A stretch of 64,000 nt of DNA from Calliphora vicina (lineage: Eukaryota; Arthropoda; Insecta; Diptera; Calliphoridae): NCBI RefSeq assembly GCF_958450345.1, contig NC_088780.1, positions 112,232,226 to 112,296,225 on the forward strand, written 5' to 3'. Under the pieces are notes generated by a model. The model did not search any database. It was not told where the DNA came from and worked only from the letters and a program-made list of their open reading frames with translations. Position 1 is the stretch's first letter. The number at the start of each line of letters is the position of its first letter. A program made the translations under genes and the position numbers. Of this stretch, positions 1 to 11,090 are shown one piece after another.

Positions 1-1173
1 TTTTAATTTAAAAACATTTGCCATAAATGGCTCTTACCGCTTATTATGAAATTTTGAACTATTAACACAAATAGTTTGTCTTGTAAACAATCTATTACGT
101 ATTTCTATGATTCCTTATAAGGCTTTGGAAAGTTTTATTTTTAAATTTTTGTGTTAAATAACCATTTGCTTTTAAGTTTTGTCTATAAAAATATCTCAAC
201 TCTTAAAAATCTCATATATTTTGGACTTCCTTTGCAACACTCTGTAATGAGCATTCGTAACACTTTTTTTATTTTAAATGCTCTTTCCTTATTTTATTGT
301 ACATCTTTTCCACTTCACTTTCATTAAGTCAATATTTAATTTCCAAATTACTTTTTTTTTCAAAAATCTACTCACGTAATTTTAGGAAACAAATATTTTT
401 TTTGTGTGTGTATCACAAACCAACCATTTTTTTTGCCTCAGTGACACATGTTGTAAATACTTGATGTGTCTCTCGGCCTGCTTCTATGGAATTTTTTGTT
501 TTAAGACTTTCTCTATGATTACAAAAATTTATAATAATCTTTAAAAATTGGCACGTAATCCTACAATGTGTTTTACAGAAACAAAAAATTTGATACATTT
601 TTTTTTTTCAAATATTTATTATAAAAAATGTTTAGAAATTAAAATAAAGCAAAAACTAACATGGAAATAGTTTTGAATACAATTGCTAGTTCAATAGCAT
701 TCTCTTAGTTATCCGATTTCTAAATGAAATCAAACTCTCTTTCGTAGACTTTAACTTAAATAGTTAATTTCTAATAATAATTTAGACAGTTTAACGCATT
801 AAGTACTTGATAATGTGCCATGCCTTTAAAATTGCTTAAAAAAAGTGAAATTTATCTTACTTAATTTTACATAAACATTAATGTGCTGTTCAAAGTTAAA
901 TATTAAATAATTGTTTATACATAATTATGGCCACAAACAAATAAATCTGTAAACAAATAAAACTACAAAAAAGCATGACAAATGGCAATAAAAAAAATTA
1001 CTCTAAAAAACACTTTAAAACATTATTCAATTAAACAGCAACCACAACAACAACAAAATAAAACATCATTTATTTAAAAAATTAAATAGAAATGAAAGCT
1101 TTAACTCAAAGCTAATTTTAAAGCATACTTTAAGGCTTATAATTAAATGCAATTTATTATTTATCTCTTACAG
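1..1173 (+). other. Intron / upstream sequence of a truncated Osiris gene
   Basis: A+T-rich sequence without a convincing exon. It ends in a pyrimidine-rich tract and a TTACAG acceptor at 1168-1173, immediately before an Osiris coding exon. I infer that it is mostly an intron of that gene, whose 5' exons lie to the left of the window. The short ORFs here have no recognisable motif. Confidence 0.6.
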
Positions 1174-1578
1174 AACCCCGCAGCAAGAAAATGAAGAAAA
1201 TGTTGTTGCCTTTGCTCTTGGCTTTGAAATTGAAGAAGGCTGTCATCGTTAAGGTACTCTTCATGATCATCAAGTTCATCTCCCTCAAGAGTTTGGCTAT
1301 CTCCTTCTTGGCTCTTTTCTTCGCTGGTAAGTGTTTTACACAACTCTATAACACAACAAAATTTAAAAATAATTTACAAATTTCCTTTCTCTTTACTCAT
1401 TTAAGGTGCCACTTTCTTCAAGGATTTGTTGGGCAAGAAGAAGGAACACATCACCACCGCTTACATTACCGGCAGTCCCTTGAACGCTGAAATTGTCCAT
1501 TCCGACTGGAACCGTAATGGTCAAGCTGCTGCCTCTGATTTGGCCTACAACCACTACGGTTTGGCTCAACCTTTCTAA
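1174..1578 (+). CDS. Osiris family (DUF1676) protein, C-terminal exons (5' part outside window)
   Basis: Two coding exons, 1174-1326 and 1406-1578, are joined by a 79-bp intron (donor GTAAGT at 1327, acceptor AAG at 1403-1405); TAA is at 1576-1578. The reading frame continues through the junction as ...FFAG/GATFFKDLLG. The first exon starts with a basic stretch and encodes the long hydrophobic segment typical of Osiris proteins. The tail carries ITGSPLNAEIVHSDWNR and a DLAYNHYGL motif resembling the family's AQxLAY box. Osiris proteins are insect-specific endosomal/secretory membrane proteins expressed in cuticle-secreting epithelia. The paralogue cannot be assigned safely. Codons are markedly G/C-ending (GGC, AAG, ACC) compared with the A+T-rich surroundings, as in highly expressed genes. 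The signal peptide and cysteine pair must lie in exons to the left. Confidence 0.87.
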
Positions 1579-2420
1579 ATTCTCTCTTCTATCAACTATC
1601 TTCAACAACCACTTTTTCTAAGTCTATTCTCTTAACTATCCTTTCCTGTTATCTTCCTCTCTCTCTGTCACTCTCTCTATTTTACTTCTAAGACTTTCTA
1701 TCTCGTCTATCCTTTTCATTCATCTAGTGAAACTAAATTTTGATTAGTTTTAGAATTTAGCTCAAACATAATTTATTTAGTTTAATTAATTTATTTAATT
1801 AGCTGCTTTAAACCAAAAATTCTATCTTTAAAAACCAAAACTCCCTCTACCACACACTACCTCCCTCCCCCTCAACAAAACGTAAACGACCAATGGCTAT
1901 TTTGGACAAAGCTTGTCTCGGTTCAAAGCAAATTGTTCCGGGTAAACCACAAAAAAAAAGAAAATCTAGAAAAAAAAGTCCTTAAAAAAGAAATAATTTA
2001 TTTTGTATCATCTCATACAACAAAAACATTCACCCGCATAAATACCTTCCAAGCTTCCCGACTGAAAGCAAAATTTCTCTGGGAAAATGTAAACTTTTCT
2101 ACAGATTTTATCTATTGAAATTCTAAGTCTTTTATAATTTATGTATTGAATATTTTGTAATAATTTATTTATTAATTTATATAACTTTGTTTTGTACATA
2201 GAGAACTCAGGTTGTATTTCATATTTAAAACGAAAATTTTATTATTTTTCTTTCATCTTTGTAACGAATTTTGTTTTCAATTTTGTCTTTAAGCTCTAAA
2301 TGGAAAACACCAAAACGCATAATAATTTATTTTCATTAATTTTAAGTATTTATAAAAAAACAAAGAATATTTAATTGAAAAAAACAAACAAAAAAAAAAT
2401 GACAAAGCAAATTGAATAAA
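1579..2420 (+). terminator. 3' UTR of the truncated Osiris gene with candidate poly(A) signal
   Basis: A non-coding A+T-rich tail follows the stop codon. The clearest AATAAA lies at 2415-2420, directly followed by AATAAAAATTC. Other A-rich runs earlier could also serve, so the transcript end is uncertain. ORFs in this stretch (1933-2118 and its antisense) look like chance ORFs. Confidence 0.4.
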
Positions 2421-2920
2421 ATAAAAATTCATTAAAAAGCATTAAAAACTATTTGGTTTTTTATTTATATTTTTAATAATAATCGTGTAACTTAATTGAT
2501 TGTACAACATTAATTAAATTCATTTTATACCAATTAGTTTATTGAATAATTTTTATTGGGAAATATAATTACTATAATGCAATAACATTAATGTTGACGC
2601 ATGGATTTCATGTTAAACAAATTAAAAACAAATATTATAGATAAAAATTCAAATTTTCTTTAAAAATAAAATATATTGTTCTCGAAAAAAACAAGTGCTA
2701 CATTATTCGGCACTCGAATCTTATATACCCTTATCCTTAGTATTCTTAAAAAAAAAATTTATATCATTATTTTTATTAAAACATGGCTTATATCTCGGCA
2801 ATTTATGAACCGATTTAGTTGGATTGCTATGAAATAATTTTTATTTATCCTACCTCAGTCAACCTTAAGTTTCCAAAAAACAATGAATTTCAAAATTTTT
2901 AAATTGTTTGTGGAGTTCAT

Positions 2921-3484
2921 AGAGTTCGGAAATTTCTAATTGTATTTCAGAAATTTCTAATTATATTTCAGAAAATTCCAATTGAAGTTCAGAAATTTCC
3001 AATTATATTTCAGAAACTTCTAATTGAATTTCAGAATATTGCAATTATATTTCAGAAATTTTCATTTATATATCAGAATTTTCCAATTGTATTTCAGAAA
3101 TTTTCATTTGTATTTCAGAACTTTTAATTTTTGCTTAAAAAGTTTCTAATTGTATTTCAGAATCTTCCAATTGTATTTCAGAAAATTCTAATAGCAATAC
3201 CAATGGAAATTTCTGAAATATAATTGGACAATTCTGAAATACAATTAGAAACTTTTTAAGTATAAATTAAAAATTCAGAAATACTAATGGAAATTTCTGA
3301 AATACAATTGGAAAATTCTGAAATACAATTGGAAATTTCTGAAATATAAATAGAAAATTCTTAAATATAAGTGGAATATTCTAAAATTCAATTAGAAATT
3401 TCAGAAATATAATTGGAAAATTCTGAAATATAATTAGAAATTTCTGAAATACAATTAGAAATTTCTGAAATACAATTGGAAATG
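2921..3484. repeat. Palindromic 21-bp minisatellite
   Basis: About 13 imperfect copies of a 21-bp unit (core TTTCAGAAATTTC followed by AATTGTA) run from about 2921 to 3195. The same unit then continues in reverse complement to about 3484. The whole block is therefore an inverted repeat of two roughly 280-bp arms, each a tandem array. The junction is near 3195. No gene is seen in it. Confidence 0.85.
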
Positions 3485-3749
3485 GTGTAGATCACTTCGT
3501 GTTAGTGAAATAGTTACAACTTTAGAATATCATGAATGTGTTCTCTAGAAATTAATTTTATTTGTATAGAAAGAAAATAGATGAGTTATGGTAGTTTATA
3601 GACGCGATGCTCCCCAACTAAAGCAAAATACTGTTTTTTGAAAAAAGTCATGTTTTGGAAAACTCACTTTAGTATGTTTTTTCAATAATATAAGAAAAAA
3701 ATATTTTACTGGCTCACGATCAACGTGAAGGAAATGAAAATTTGCTAAA

Positions 3750-4745
3750 AAAAAATTTGAAAGGTAAAACATATGGCCCTAACTAAGAAAGAAATTTTAA
3801 AGTAAATTTTTGTTAAAGTCGACTTTATTTTAAAATAGAACTTTTGTTTTTATTTGAAAAAAGCTTCAAAACTATTTCCAACATATACATTCAAATAATT
3901 GAAAATATTTTTCAATGAATGTAAATAAAAAGAAGAAATTTCAAAAAATTATAAAAACAAATTGTACATAAAAGTTCAAAACAAAAAGCTTTTTTTTTAA
4001 ATAATAAAACAACATTTTGAATCAAGGCGTATTAATCAGGTGAGAGCGTCTCGGCAACAAAGACAATATTTTTTATTTGTCAAGAGATTGAGAATGTCAA
4101 AACAGAAAAATTAAAAAATAAATAAATAAATTACTGGTAATTTTTTATAAATGCGTCGATCGTGAATAAAAAGCTTAGTGATTACAATATAACATTTAAA
4201 CTATCCATTTAACAGTGTCCATCTGTTTGTGTAAAACTGTAGCAAGTCCAAAATACACAAACTAATTCTTGTAAGGAGTTTGTAATGAAAATCAACATTT
4301 AGCTTTGTCTGTCTGTTTAAAATACTCACAAGTCCATAATACACAACCTAATTCGCGAAAGGAGTTCTAAGCATTAAGCTGTATATGTAAAATACTCGCA
4401 AATCCGAAATACACAACTTATTTAATTGATTTTCATAAATTTATTTCAATCATTTTTCGTTTTTTATTTTTTCAATTTAAATATTATAAATGTCAACCAC
4501 AAAGAGTAAACAACTATTTGACACTTTCAAACTCAATATAAATAAACAAACAATAATCAGATGTGCTAGTAACTTCACCATATTGAATACACCTTGTAAT
4601 AAAACAACATTTTAAAATATATTTGAAATTTTTTTATGGTACGAAATTTAAAATAATAGTCAACTTTATGGACTTAAAATCGACTTTAAGGCTTTTGTAG
4701 TTAGGCTGGTTGACTTTATAAATGTCAAATAAGATGTATTTTCCC
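3750..4745. repeat. Dispersed repeat A, interrupted copy
   Basis: The sequence from about 3775 to 4018 and from 4597 to 4740 matches, in the opposite orientation, the uninterrupted stretch at 25080-25390. Shared landmarks are ATTTTAAAATAGAACTTTTG, AAAAGTTCAAAACAAAAA and TATGGTACGAAATTTAAAAT. The two halves are contiguous in the other copy, so 4019-4596 is a later insertion. The repeat has no recognisable coding content. Confidence 0.7.
4023..4596. mobile_element. Terminal-inverted-repeat insertion inside repeat A
   Basis: The 574-bp insert begins CAAGGCGTATTAATCAGGTG and ends with the reverse complement of CAAGGTGTATTCAATATGGTG, an imperfect terminal inverted repeat of about 20 bp. A 17-bp direct repeat (TAATAAAACAACATTTT) lies at 4002-4018 and 4597-4613, with four extra bases (GAAT) between the left copy and the left terminus. 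Inside are about three degenerate tandem copies of a roughly 90-bp unit containing CAAGTCC(A/G)AAATACACAA. There is no transposase ORF. The superfamily is undetermined because a 17-bp duplication is unusual for a DNA transposon. Confidence 0.65.
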
Positions 4746-4854
4746 GTTTTAACCCCCTTTTGGATATCTTTTTATCCCCATTGTGGTGGTTACATTTTAT
4801 TAAAATAAATTTCTGTATCGTGGTGGGAGCTCATAATAAAATATTTTTTATCCC

Positions 4855-5541
4855 TTAAAGGTAGGATCACACGATTGCCGCAATGCACCAATTATTGGTC
4901 TATTTTATACGTCAATCGTGTGATTTCACAACTTATTGGCTCATATGTCAAACCACAACAATATTGTGCTTATTTGGCCCAATCAAATGCAACCCTGGTA
5001 CGGCAATCATGTGAATGCTTGATAGGCAACATGCACCAATAAAAAAGTTAAAAATACGCCAATATTTATTGTGTTCTAGTGCGGCAATCAAAGAAGACAA
5101 TTAGCGCCAATATTAATTTTTGTAAATGAAATATTGTTTTTGTCAGCCACTCTCTGACCCACATACATCTTTTAACATTTCTTTATTAATTTTTTTATAT
5201 GATAATTAAGGCCGACGCAATTTTCTTTTTTTATTTAACAAATATTTTTTTCAAAAATAGATTGTTTTTACATTTATGTAAACAAAACAAAATTTAAAAT
5301 CTAGCACAACAGCTGCTTCTCTGAGTTGCCGTAAACTAGAACAATCGTGTGACTGAAATGCGACAATTATTGCCACTAAATCGCTTTGCGCCAATTTACG
5401 ACAATCAAATTTATATAAAATGAAGCAATCATGTGACTGCAGAGAATTTGATTGGGACAATTTCTTTATTGGGCCCCAATTCAGCACAATAAAAATTGTA
5501 TTAAATTGGTTCATTGCGGCAATCGTGTGATCCTACCTTAA
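4855..5541. mobile_element. MITE with GGTAGGATCACACG termini (about 690 bp)
   Basis: Near-perfect inverted termini of about 35 bp start with AGGTAGGATCACACGATTG at 4859 and end with the reverse complement at 5538. TTAA stands at both outer edges (4855-4858, 5538-5541), which is either a TTAA duplication or part of a TTA/TAA target. The interior repeats CAATCGTGTGA-like motifs in both orientations, so the element is strongly self-complementary. No transposase is encoded. It shares its terminal motif with the shorter element at about 26088-26295. Confidence 0.8.
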
Positions 5542-6109
5542 GGGTTCAAATTTCCAAAAGGTACCAAATTCATATTTGTAATTTTTTGATAAGTAATGAA
5601 CACGATTTAAAATTTATTTATTGGTTTAAAAGATACAAAGGGAGCCAAAAAAGTACCAAAAACCAGTTTTTACCCGTTTTCTTCCCTAAAAGGTTCGAAA
5701 AAGTACCAAACACCTGTCAGCTTTTTTTTTAGTTTTAAAGATATAAGTTTACCGAATTTACTACTCGTTTTAACGATTTTTTGCCCCCTAAAAGGTCGAA
5801 TTTCCAAAAACCCCTTCTTAGTCAATTATTTTGGGGAGGAATGAACCTACAGTTAAAATTTCATGCTTCAGTGGTTTGGGCTGTGCGTGATGTTACTCTT
5901 TTATACACTCAAACAAAATATAATTGTGCATGTTTAATGTAACCATTTCAACATTTTTACAAGTTTTTTTAGTAATATTATAGTTACAGTAACTATTTTT
6001 ATAATTGTGATAACAATAATATGGTTAATTTACGATTCACATGATTGTACCAACCATATATAAGTATATGTTTGTGACAACCATTTATATAACCTTTTCC
6101 CATCTATTT

Positions 6110-6712
6110 GGCAACATACGGATTCCGCTCCAAAAGAATTACTCATTTTTGAGGCCAACAACCAATCAAGTCAATTTTTTTGTTCCAAAGTGAGAGAGTG
6201 TCCTGCATCGATCGAAACAAATAGTAGTCGGACGGGGTACGGTCTGGACTATAAAGCGGGTGAGGCAAAACTTCCCAAACACTTCGTTCTAAATAGTTTT
6301 TAACAGGTATTGTAACATGTGGTTGATAGGAATATTACGGTTTCATGTCTGGCCGCATAATCTCGGCAATTTTTCGGCTAATTCTCGCTTCAAACGAATC
6401 AGTCAGCAGGTCATAATAGACAGTAAGTATGGTTCATGGCGCCATGGATATTTAGATTTGGTATCATTTCGACTGGTTGGCAAAGCATCACATACTATAT
6501 CTTATACTTCAGGTTATCGTAGTGGATCCATTTTTCATCGCAAGTAATGATTTTGTGCAATGATAGCGTTCAAACAACCACTTCTGAACCGAAAAATCTC
6601 GCACGTTGAAACCGATTGAACACATATTTGGTGAGCAATCGGTTTGCTTCATCGGTTTTCAAAATGTCAAACCATTCTGAAATTAATTCACAATAGTCAT
6701 AGATATTTTCTA
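6110..6712 (-). pseudogene. Mariner transposase relic 1
   Basis: On the minus strand, frame-shifted pieces match the mariner (DD34D) transposase in the right order. They include the helix-turn-helix end near 6600-6650, CDEKWIHYDN near 6510-6545, and SPDRTPSDYYLFRSM near 6200-6250, which carries the third catalytic aspartate. Several frameshifts and stops separate them, and the stretch between the first and second catalytic blocks is rearranged. The element is dead. It resembles the relic at 48815-49575 closely enough to be from the same subfamily. Confidence 0.75.
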
Positions 6713-6730
6713 TTTAAAACGTACCATATA

Positions 6731-6963
6731 TGTGATAGTAATCGTAATCGACCAAATTTGATTGGCGACAAATTCGGTTGCAACAACGAATCTGTTTTCT
6801 TGGTATAGTTCTTCAAACATTCCAAAATATATACATATTTACTACGTACAATGATAATAAATTCCAAAAATTTTTAAGTTTATCACTACACAGAGAAAAC
6901 AGATTCGTGTTCACAACCGAATTTGTCACCAATCGAATTTTTTCGATTACAATTACTATCACA
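6731..6963. repeat. Hairpin-forming inverted repeat, 70-bp arms
   Basis: The segment 6731-6800 is largely the reverse complement of 6894-6963, separated by a spacer of about 93 bp. Shared landmarks are TGTGATAGTAAT, GACAAATTCGGTTG and GAATCTGTTTTCT. It is probably a small non-autonomous element next to the mariner relic. Related pieces (AATTCGGTG, CGGTTGAGAACACCGAATTC) occur at 7020-7050 and 11225-11400. Confidence 0.6.
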
Positions 6964-7156
6964 TAATTCGATTGAAACGACGGAATTATATGGTATACGC
7001 AACCTCGATTGCTGAATTATATAGTACTCACAACTGTTTTAAAAAAGCAATTCGGTGAAAAGGGCTGAAATAATAAGTATTGTGAGCAAATTAGGATGTA
7101 AAAATATTTTATTTTTTTCTCAATTTATTTTAGATAAAATACAATATATATATATA

Positions 7157-10100
7157 GGGGGGATTTCATGTCAAGTGAACCAACTTTTGAAATCGATGTC
7201 TTCCGATCGGGATGAAATTTGCACCAAGGTTAGCTCTATTGGATAGTAACTCAGACACAATTTTTCAACAACATCGGTCGAGAACTCTCTGAGTTATAGG
7301 GGGTAAAATTTTGACAATTTGGTCAAACAGGGGTTTTTTCTTATCCATGTAACTTCCCAGTATGCAACATTTCGAGTCAGTTCTTTTTATCGAACTTATT
7401 TCGAATTAAAATCGAAAATATGAATTTATTATGATGCTCTATCCAATCTACATTTTTTAGAATATCGTATTTTAATATTTTATAGAAATGGTGAATAATG
7501 TTCGAGTTTTTTTTTAATGTCAAATTTAATTTTTTCACAAATTGACAAATTCATATACATACATATTATTCTTTTGTCAATTTGTGAGAAAATAAAATTT
7601 TATTTATTATCCTATCAATAACATATTCATAAAAATATAGTTTAACACGAAAAATGGATCGAAGACGTCTTAAAAGAAAAGCGCAGCCAATTATTGATGT
7701 TGTTTTTGACAATTCGAATCTTCAAAATCAGCAAACATTAGAAATACATATGTGCAGAGTTTATTGCATTTGAAAATGAAAACACATCTAACGCAACATT
7801 ATTGGATAATAATAAAGGTATTGAATATGCATTATTTCAAGAAGAAATTGCTCGATGGTATAAAGTATACGAAATTGTTCATATATTTAATCGAAATCGA
7901 ATCATTTTAGAACATTTCTAATACCGAAAAAGGTATAGTATATCGATAAAAATTAGAATCAGAATAATAAACGATTTTCGACTCTTTATCGCTCTGCACT
8001 CTACTTAGGAAAACACGCACATTATCGACATTATATCGAAGTCGATATCGATAAAATTTTACGAAAAAATGATTCACTTTCGATATAACTTCGAATCATT
8101 TTGCATACTGGGTTATTACCTATTGTTCTTAGCAAAATGTGTTCCAAATAGTATAGATAGCTATTTCTTCGATCTTTCGAAAAAAAATATTTAAAAAAAA
8201 AAATAAAAAATTTTTAATATTTTTTTTCCGAAATCAAAAACTTTTTTGACTTTTTTTTAAAATACGCTATTTTTTTTTTTTATTTTTTTTTTCTTAAAAT
8301 AAAGTTTAGATATTTTCCTTGAACACCTACTTGGTCGCTTAGTGGGATGCGAGTGGGATATCTATCAAAATAAATATTTTGTAACTCAAAACATAAAATT
8401 TTTGACTTTTTTTGCAAAATCAAAAACTTTGTTGACTTTTTTTTTCAAAATGGACCCTTTTTTAATCTTTTTTTTTAGGTCAAACAAAAGCTTAGATATT
8501 ATCCTTGAAGACCCTTTTGGTCGCTTAGTGGGATGCGAGTGGGATATCTATCAAAATAAATATTTTTTAACTCAAGACTTACAATTTTTGACTTTTTTTT
8601 TTGCAAATACGATTTTTTTTCCAAATGGGCCCTTTTTTTAAAATTTTTTTTGTAGTCAAAAGAAAGCTTAGGTCCATTCCTTTAAGATATTTTTAGTCCC
8701 TTAGTGGGATGCGAGTAGGATATCTATCAAAATAAATATTTTGTAACGCAAGACATACAATTTTTTAATTTTTTTTTGCAAAATCAAAATTTTTTTCCAA
8801 TATGGGCCCTTTTTTAATTTTTTTTTTTTGCTCAAAAGAAAGCCTAGGTCCATTTCTTTAAGATATTTTTAGTCCCTTAGTGGGATGCGAGTGGGATATC
8901 TATCAAAATAAATATTTTGTAACGCAAGACATACAATTTTTTAATTTTTTTTTGCAAAATCGAAATTTTTTTCCAATATGGGACTTTTTTTAAAAAAATT
9001 TTTTTGCTCAAAAGAAAGCTTAGGTCTTTTCCTTTAAGACCTATTTTGTCACTTAGGAAGATGTGAGTAGGATATCTATTAAAATAAAAATGTTGTAACT
9101 CAAGACATTCAATTATTGACTTTTTTTTTGCAAATTCGAATTTTTTTTCAAAATGGGCCCTTTTTTAAAAATTTTTTTTTAGTCAAAAGAAAGCTTAGGT
9201 CCATTCCTTTAAGATATTTTAGGTCCCTTAGTGGGATACGAGTGGGATATCTATCAAAATAAATATTTTGTAACTCAAGATATACAATTTTTGATTTTTT
9301 GGCAAAATCAAAAACTTTTTTGACTTTTTTTTAAAATGGGCCCTTTTTGTAATTTTTTTTTTTTGCTATAAAGAAAGCTTAGACCTATTCCTTTAAGATG
9401 GTTTTGATCGCTTAGTGGGATGCGAGTGGGATATATATCAAAATAAATGTTTTGTAACTCAAGACATACAATTTTTGTGTTAAAACATTTATTTTGATAG
9501 ATATCCCACTCGCATCCCACTAAGGGACTAAAAATATCTTAAAGGAATGGACCTAGGCTTTCTTTTGAGCAAAAAAAAAAATTAAAAAAGGGCCCATATT
9601 GGAAAAAAATTTTGATTTTGCAAAAAAAAATTAAAAAATTGTATGTCTTGCGTTACAAAATATTTATTTTGATAGATATCCTACTCGCATCCCACTAAGG
9701 GACTAAAAATATCTTAAAGGAATGGACCTAAGCTTTCTTTTGACTACAAAAAAAATTTTAAAAAAAGGGCCCATTTGGAAAAAAAATCGTATTTGCAAAA
9801 AAAAAAGTCAAAAATTGTAAGTCTTGAGTTAAAAAATATTTATTTTGATAGATATCCCACTCGCATCCCACGAAGCGACCAAAAGGGTCTTCAAGGATAA
9901 TATCTAAGCTTTTGTTTGACCTAAAAAAAAAGATTAAAAAGGGTCCATTTTGAAAAAAAAAAGTCAACAAAGTTTTTGATTTTGCAAAAAAAGTCAAAAA
10001 TTTTATGTTTTGAGTTACAAAATATTTATTTTGATAGATATCCCACTCGCATCCCACTAAGCGACCAAGTAGGTGTTCAAGGAAAATATCTAAACTTTAT

Positions 10101-10481
10101 TTTAAGAAAAAAAAAATAAAAAAAAAAATAGCGTATTTTAAAAAAAAGTCAAAAAAGTTTTTGATTTCGGAAAAAAAATATTAAAAATTTTTTATTTTTT
10201 TTTTTAAATATTTTTTTTCGAAAGATCGAAGAAATAGCTATCTATACTATTTGGAACACATTTTGCTAAGAACAATAGGTAATAAGTTACATGGATAAGA
10301 AAAAACCCCTGTTTGACCAAATTGTCAAAATTTTACCCCCTATAACTCAGAGAGTTCTTGACCGATCTTGTTGAAAAATGGTGTCCGAATTACTATCCAA
10401 TAGAACTAACATTGGTGCAAATTTCATCCCGATCGGAAGACATCGATTTCAAAAGTTGGTTCACTTGACATGAAATCCCCC
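7157..10481. mobile_element. Foldback element, copy 1 (with nested insertion)
   Basis: The ends are inverted copies starting GGGGGATTTCATGTCAAGTG. Inside the left end stand seven head-to-tail units of 175-186 bp, each beginning GTGGGATGCGAGTGGGATAT, at about 8342, 8528, 8704, 8880, 9056, 9231 and 9415. Near 9480 the orientation flips and four inverted units follow (ending about 9520, 9695, 9871, 10057) before the inverted right end. Without the 757-bp insertion at 7356-8112 it is about 2.57 kb. ORFs such as 8342-8641 merely read through the repeat units. Structure fits foldback-type elements; no transposase is present. Confidence 0.85.
7356..8112. mobile_element. 757-bp CCCAGTATGCAA element inserted in foldback copy 1
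   Basis: Inverted termini begin CCCAGTATGCAA(C/A)A. The insertion splits GTAACTT/ATTACC, a stretch that is continuous in the second foldback copy at about 20670-20682, so the empty site is known and only TT is duplicated. The interior has a short ORF starting at 7654 (MDRRRLKRKAQPIIDVVF...), followed after a frameshift by a second open stretch containing ALFQEEIARWYK. That looks like the start of a degraded transposase. I do not recognise the superfamily. Confidence 0.75.
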
Positions 10482-10957
10482 ATATATGTATAGTAAATAC
10501 AAAAATCAATGAAATGCATAAACTTGGAGTTTTTGATCATCTTATCCACGTATGTTAACAATAGTTAACCATTTGATAAATTCAGTTTTGCTTGATCTTT
10601 AACGGAATATTCGGACTTCATCTACTCTGTAATGCTTTATTATGGCAAATATAGCCATCGATAAGGAATCCAAAGATAAAACTTACTGAGTTTCTACAAT
10701 CAAGTGCATATTTGAGGACTTATTGATTTTTGTCAACGGAGAACAGCCAGAGAGGATGTAATAAGTGGCTTTTGCTTTTCAAATACTAATATTTTCGGCT
10801 GTACCATACATCATAGGTTAAGATAAAGGGTTGCTATTAATTTAAAACACATACAAAGTTATGAACGCGTTATTAATGTAGACACAACATCTTAGGAAAA
10901 TAATGCATACATACCTTAAAATTATGTAGTTGATCTCATCTTATCTAATTTATCTGC
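10482..10957. other. A+T-rich intergenic DNA
   Basis: No gene, tandem repeat or recognised transposon boundary is seen between foldback copy 1 and the 127-bp MITE. Confidence 0.5.
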
Positions 10958-10960
10958 TAA

Positions 10961-11087
10961 CCCCCAGTAACACGAAGTCTGGTTATGTTTTAACTAATAG
11001 TTATACTGACAGTTTTCATAGAAAAATAATTTTAACCGTCAGTATAACTATTAGTTAAGGCATAACCAGAATTCGTGTTAACGGGGG
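10961..11087. mobile_element. 127-bp palindromic MITE, copy 1
   Basis: The element starts CCCCCAGTAACACGAAG and ends in its inverted form ...CGTGTTAACGGGGG. TAA flanks it on both sides (10958-10960, 11088-11090), consistent with a 3-bp TAA duplication as in PIF/Harbinger-type elements. Almost the whole element folds on itself. A second copy of exactly the same length is at 16878-17004. Confidence 0.85.
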
Positions 11088-11090
11088 TAA

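Noticed and set aside
1393..1608. Minus-strand ORF opposite the last Osiris exon
   Set aside because: Shadow of the spliced Osiris coding exon on the other strand.
2921..3484. Possible CRISPR array from regularly spaced repeats
   Set aside because: The units are contiguous 21-bp tandem copies without spacers, then inverted; the context is an insect nuclear genome.
8342..10057. Several 70-99 codon ORFs starting MGCEWDIYQNKY on both strands (also at 20901-22617)
   Set aside because: They read through the foldback repeat units; their similarity reflects the DNA repeat, and the sequence is dominated by Phe/Lys runs from T/A tracts. No evidence of a protein family.
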